From: Algoriphagus formosus
GTDB lineage: Bacteria; Bacteroidota; Bacteroidia; Cytophagales; Cyclobacteriaceae
Assembly (NCBI RefSeq): GCF_002807035.1
Contig: NZ_NIUC01000003.1
Coordinates: 186,001 to 250,000, forward strand
Direction: 5' to 3'
Length of the DNA: 64,000 nucleotides
In this document: piece after piece, positions 61,779 to 64,000 of the stretch
How the letters are laid out: every line of letters begins with the position of its first letter
Numbering within the stretch: position 1 is the stretch's first letter
Notes under the pieces: model-generated
What the model was told of the DNA's origin: nothing
Seen by the model: only the letters and a program-made list of their open reading frames with translations
The model's database searches: none
Translations under genes and position numbers: made by a program

Positions 61779-62231
61779 ATGATAGCAGTAATCCAACGGG
61801 TATCCGAAGCTTCCGTCAAAATAGAAGGTAAAATCAAATCTGAAATTGGATTAGGTTTGATGGTTTTGTTGGGGATTGAGGATGCAGACACAGAAGAAGA
61901 TATCGAGTGGCTATCAAAAAAGATGGTGAATCTTAGGATCTTCCCTGATGATCAGGAAGTAATGAATCGAAGTTTGCTGGATGTAGGTGGGGATATTTTA
62001 TTGATTTCCCAGTTTACTTTACATGCGAGTACCAAAAAAGGAAACCGTCCTTCTTACATTAAAGCGGCCAAGCCTCCTGTAGCGATTCCACTTTACGAAA
62101 AGATGATCCAAGCTCTTGAAATCGAATTGGGAAAAAAGATCGGAACAGGTGAGTTTGGTGCCGATATGAAAGTCGCTTTAATAAATGATGGACCGGTGAC
62201 GATAACCATTGACACAAAGAATAGGGTATAA
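61779..62231 (+). CDS. dtd: D-aminoacyl-tRNA deacylase
   Basis: 150 residues, standard length. Signature motifs VIQRVSEASVKIEGKIKSEI, MVLLGIEDADTEEDIEWLSK, LISQFTLHAST with KKGNRPSY, and NDGPVTITIDTK (the Gly-cis-Pro dipeptide motif). It removes D-amino acids mischarged on tRNA, and glycine from tRNA-Ala, in translation quality control. Forms a dimer in homologues. Followed by a strong terminator shared with the convergent metalloprotease gene. Confidence 0.95.
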   Translation: MIAVIQRVSEASVKIEGKIKSEIGLGLMVLLGIEDADTEEDIEWLSKKMVNLRIFPDDQEVMNRSLLDVGGDILLISQFTLHASTKKGNRPSYIKAAKPPVAIPLYEKMIQALEIELGKKIGTGEFGADMKVALINDGPVTITIDTKNRV

Positions 62232-62233
62232 AA

Positions 62234-62265
62234 AAAGTGCCTAAAGTCAAGTTCAGGCACTTTTA
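62234..62265. terminator. Bidirectional intrinsic terminator
   Basis: AAAAGTGCCT and AGGCACTTTT form a perfect 10-bp stem with a 12-nt loop, between the convergent ends of dtd (+) and the metalloprotease gene (-). A-rich and T-rich arms allow termination in both directions. Confidence 0.85.
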
Positions 62266-62280
62266 ATAGCTTTCAATAGC

Positions 62281-63381
62281 CTATTCTACTTTTATGTAAC
62301 CAACTGGCTTGTATAGAATCTCTCGCTCAGCGATGTGAATACCTTCACCAGCTTCTGTATTTAATCTGGCTACAATTTGGTCTCTTACAGAATAAGGGTC
62401 TCCTACTAATGCTACCCCATATCCAAGATCTCTAAGTGACCCTGCAGTAATTCGGCTGAGTGGATTGACACCTAGGTTTAAGAATCCTGTCATTAACTCG
62501 TTATCAAGGATGTCTTCACTCCAATGAGAAAATGCTGTACCTGGTCCTGCTGCCGCACCTTCTATAGGAAGGGCATTTTCTCCACCCGCTGCTCTCCAGT
62601 GAATATTTCCAAATCTTCCTGTAAAAAATGGATTTTCTTCAGTTCCTGCTATAAGTTGCCTTTCAAAGTTAACCCCATCAAAAGTCAAATCCCAGGCCGT
62701 ACCTACACCCAAAACATGTCCCATTTCATGGACAATCACCTCATCAAATAGACCAAAAGAATCTAGAAAGTCTAAGTCTGATGTATCAAAGAACATGAAT
62801 CCTGAAAGAGGTAAATTATCTGCGAGTCTAAAAAATCTTGGTCCTGCAGCTCCTAAGATATTACCTGGCCCATCTATATTTTGTAGTACAACTTCAATAA
62901 CTATGTCATCCACTTGCTCTCCTGGTGGAATAACTAAGCCCCCAAAAGCACCAGGAATTGGACCTGAAATGTTGGGTACATCTTTGATAATGATTTGCTC
63001 CCATCTAGCAGCAGACTCCCTGAAGACTTGTTCTTGAGCAGCAGTCACTGGTGTCAAAAATTCTAATTGTATATTAAAACGGACACGTTCAGATCCACCG
63101 CCTCTCCTCCTTGCATTAGCATCAGCAAGAGATTCGTCAGCCTTAGGTACGGTGATGACTACAGGTTCTCCCTCTGGTTGTTGTGGTAACTCAAAGGTTC
63201 GACTCTGATCCACCGCTTGTGTTTGAACGACGGTATCCTGACTTAATTCAGAACATGCCGTGAAAGTCAGAAGTCCAGCTGCAGTAGCTAAGGTAAATCC
63301 TAAAGAGGACCTCCCAGATTGTGGTTTAAAGAAGCGATTGAAACCAGAAGGAATCTCTCGCATTTTGGAAAATTTAAGCAT
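62281..63381 (-). CDS. Leishmanolysin-like zinc metalloprotease lipoprotein
   Basis: 366 residues from ATG 63381 (ATG at 63363 is an alternative). A lipoprotein signal ends at LLTFTAC with Cys43. The zinc-binding helix is HEMGHVLGVG at 218-227 (H218, E219, H222), the third His is in SHWSED (H286) and the Met-turn is ELMTG (295-299), followed by NPLSRITAGSLRDLGYGV. This is the arrangement of leishmanolysin-like metzincins. Residues 50-95 are a low-complexity linker (QQPEGEPVVITVPK, RRRGGG). Expected to be surface-anchored and active on proteins. Confidence 0.85.
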   Translation of the reverse strand: MLKFSKMREIPSGFNRFFKPQSGRSSLGFTLATAAGLLTFTACSELSQDTVVQTQAVDQSRTFELPQQPEGEPVVITVPKADESLADANARRRGGGSERVRFNIQLEFLTPVTAAQEQVFRESAARWEQIIIKDVPNISGPIPGAFGGLVIPPGEQVDDIVIEVVLQNIDGPGNILGAAGPRFFRLADNLPLSGFMFFDTSDLDFLDSFGLFDEVIVHEMGHVLGVGTAWDLTFDGVNFERQLIAGTEENPFFTGRFGNIHWRAAGGENALPIEGAAAGPGTAFSHWSEDILDNELMTGFLNLGVNPLSRITAGSLRDLGYGVALVGDPYSVRDQIVARLNTEAGEGIHIAEREILYKPVGYIKVE

Positions 63382-63634
63382 AAGATAGTTGTTAGAAATA
63401 GTAAAAGATAAATTTTAAAACTTAAGTCAATATAAAGCCTGAAAATTATTATTAAAAATTAAAAAGGAAAAAATGTAATTATTTTAATTTAATGCAAGGT
63501 TAATTATCATTTTAAATGCAAAAATGTTGCATTTAGGAATTCTATCGTCCTTCGGAATAAATTTGAATCTTTGGTTTTTTTCGTTAATTCAGCCTCAAGT
63601 TTTCTATTCCTTTTCATTTAAAAACTCGATTTAA
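63382..63634. other. AT-rich divergent intergenic region
   Basis: 253 nt of AT-rich DNA between the divergent metalloprotease and ABC-ATPase genes. No repeat of the kinds found before 52.7 kb and no gene is visible; it presumably holds promoters for both sides. Confidence 0.5.
63403..63430 (-). promoter_or_regulatory. Candidate promoter of the metalloprotease gene
   Basis: On the minus strand, TTG is followed after 17 nt by TATCTTTT, near the Bacteroidota TTTG/TAnnTTTG pattern (spacing slightly short, last base not G). It is 22 nt before the ATG. Confidence 0.3.
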
Positions 63635-64000
63635 TTGCCTGCCCCTCTTATAAAAATATCCGATGGACAAATAATTTTTAAGGGAATAAATGCCTTTTCA
63701 AATTTGGATTTTTGTTGGGATTCAGATGAAAGTTGGGCTATCCTAAGCGAATCTGGTTGGCTACAAACTGCCTTTCAGGAAACCCTACGCGGGAATACAG
63801 TTGTCAAGTCAGGAACTGTCACCAGACCTTTTGCCAATCAATATTTAAGTGCAAAAAGACAAAGGAAGGAAGTGGCTAGTTTTCGTGACCTAATGGCCTA
63901 TGTATCTCAGCGCTATGAATTCAGAAATAAATTCAATCAGCAAAACTTCTATTTTCAGCAGCGCTTCAATTCGGCTGAATCAGAAGAAACAGAAACAGTA
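63635..64000 (+). CDS. ModF-like ABC ATPase, N-terminal part (partial)
   Basis: 122 codons, open to the edge. It starts at TTG 63635 (LPAPLIKISDGQIIFKGINA), the beginning of an ABC ATPase domain. YFQQRFNSAESEETETV near the end matches the inter-motif segment (YxQQRFNSxDSE) I associate with tandem-domain molybdate/ModF-like ATPases of Bacteroidota. The region expected to be Walker A reads SWAILSESGWLQTAFQE, with no GxxGxGK(S/T), so the first nucleotide-binding domain seems degenerate. Whether the second domain is intact lies outside the window. Confidence 0.6.
   Translation, partial: MPAPLIKISDGQIIFKGINAFSNLDFCWDSDESWAILSESGWLQTAFQETLRGNTVVKSGTVTRPFANQYLSAKRQRKEVASFRDLMAYVSQRYEFRNKFNQQNFYFQQRFNSAESEETETV

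Noticed and set aside
1..64000. tRNA, rRNA, IS transposase or phage genes
   Set aside because: None could be recognised on either strand.

Overview
The window looks like a Bacteroidota chromosome, most likely Cytophagales (an Algoriphagus or Cyclobacterium type). The evidence is the protein families (a Bacteroidota LptD, SirB1-like, ChaN, DUF4268, DUF6265 and a DivIVA-domain protein), frequent TTG starts, weak Shine-Dalgarno signals and moderate GC. This placement is inferred; there is no rRNA marker, and I saw no tRNA, rRNA or CRISPR.

Layout. Positions 1-44,589, almost all on the + strand, are a large cell-surface polysaccharide locus: lipid-linked sugar transferase, acyltransferases, a WecE-type aminotransferase, GT-C-like membrane proteins, two TupA-like ATP-grasp paralogues, an HTH regulator, an ABC exporter (wzm/wzt), a run of nine GT2/GT4 glycosyltransferases (21.1-30.1 kb) with three more GT4 enzymes after it, two related multi-spanning proteins that may be polymerases, a polysaccharide deacetylase, a Wza-like lipoprotein, a Wzc-like co-polymerase/kinase and kdsB. 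Positions 46,367-49,949 hold divergent lptD and a cell-wall amidase. From 50,941 to the end is an ordinary housekeeping region: acyl-CoA carboxylase beta subunit, SirB1-like, redoxin, phosphopantetheinyl transferase, WD40, DivIVA-domain, folB, ChaN-like, HesB-like, DUF1232, dtd, a leishmanolysin-like lipoprotein and the start of an ABC ATPase.

The most unusual aspect is the intergenic DNA of the first 50 kb. Long spacers (up to 1.8 kb) are filled with degenerate tandem arrays that mostly have a 7-nt period (8 in places), built on several unrelated consensus words (TTAACNN, NATTCNN, GTTCNNN, CATCSGN, NNNGAAG, NNNTAGG). These arrays run into genes: they supply stop codons and C-terminal tails, and sit inside one glycosyltransferase. 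They are mixed with a dispersed 76-bp element (8 copies), a roughly 185-bp element, REP-like palindromes, a 156-bp tandem unit, nested GC-rich palindromes and terminator-bearing modules. Three small accessory genes (two four-helix-bundle proteins, one DUF559 nuclease) are each flanked on both sides by a matching repeat type.

How the genes may work together. Nucleotide sugars are modified (WecE, acyltransferases, methyltransferase), assembled by the glycosyltransferases and exported either by Wzm/Wzt or by a Wzy/Wza/Wzc-type route; no Wzx flippase is visible. The C-terminal part of wzt and the following glycosyltransferases are much more AT-rich than their surroundings, and the 3' end of wzm occurs twice, both consistent with cassette exchange of the surface polysaccharide.
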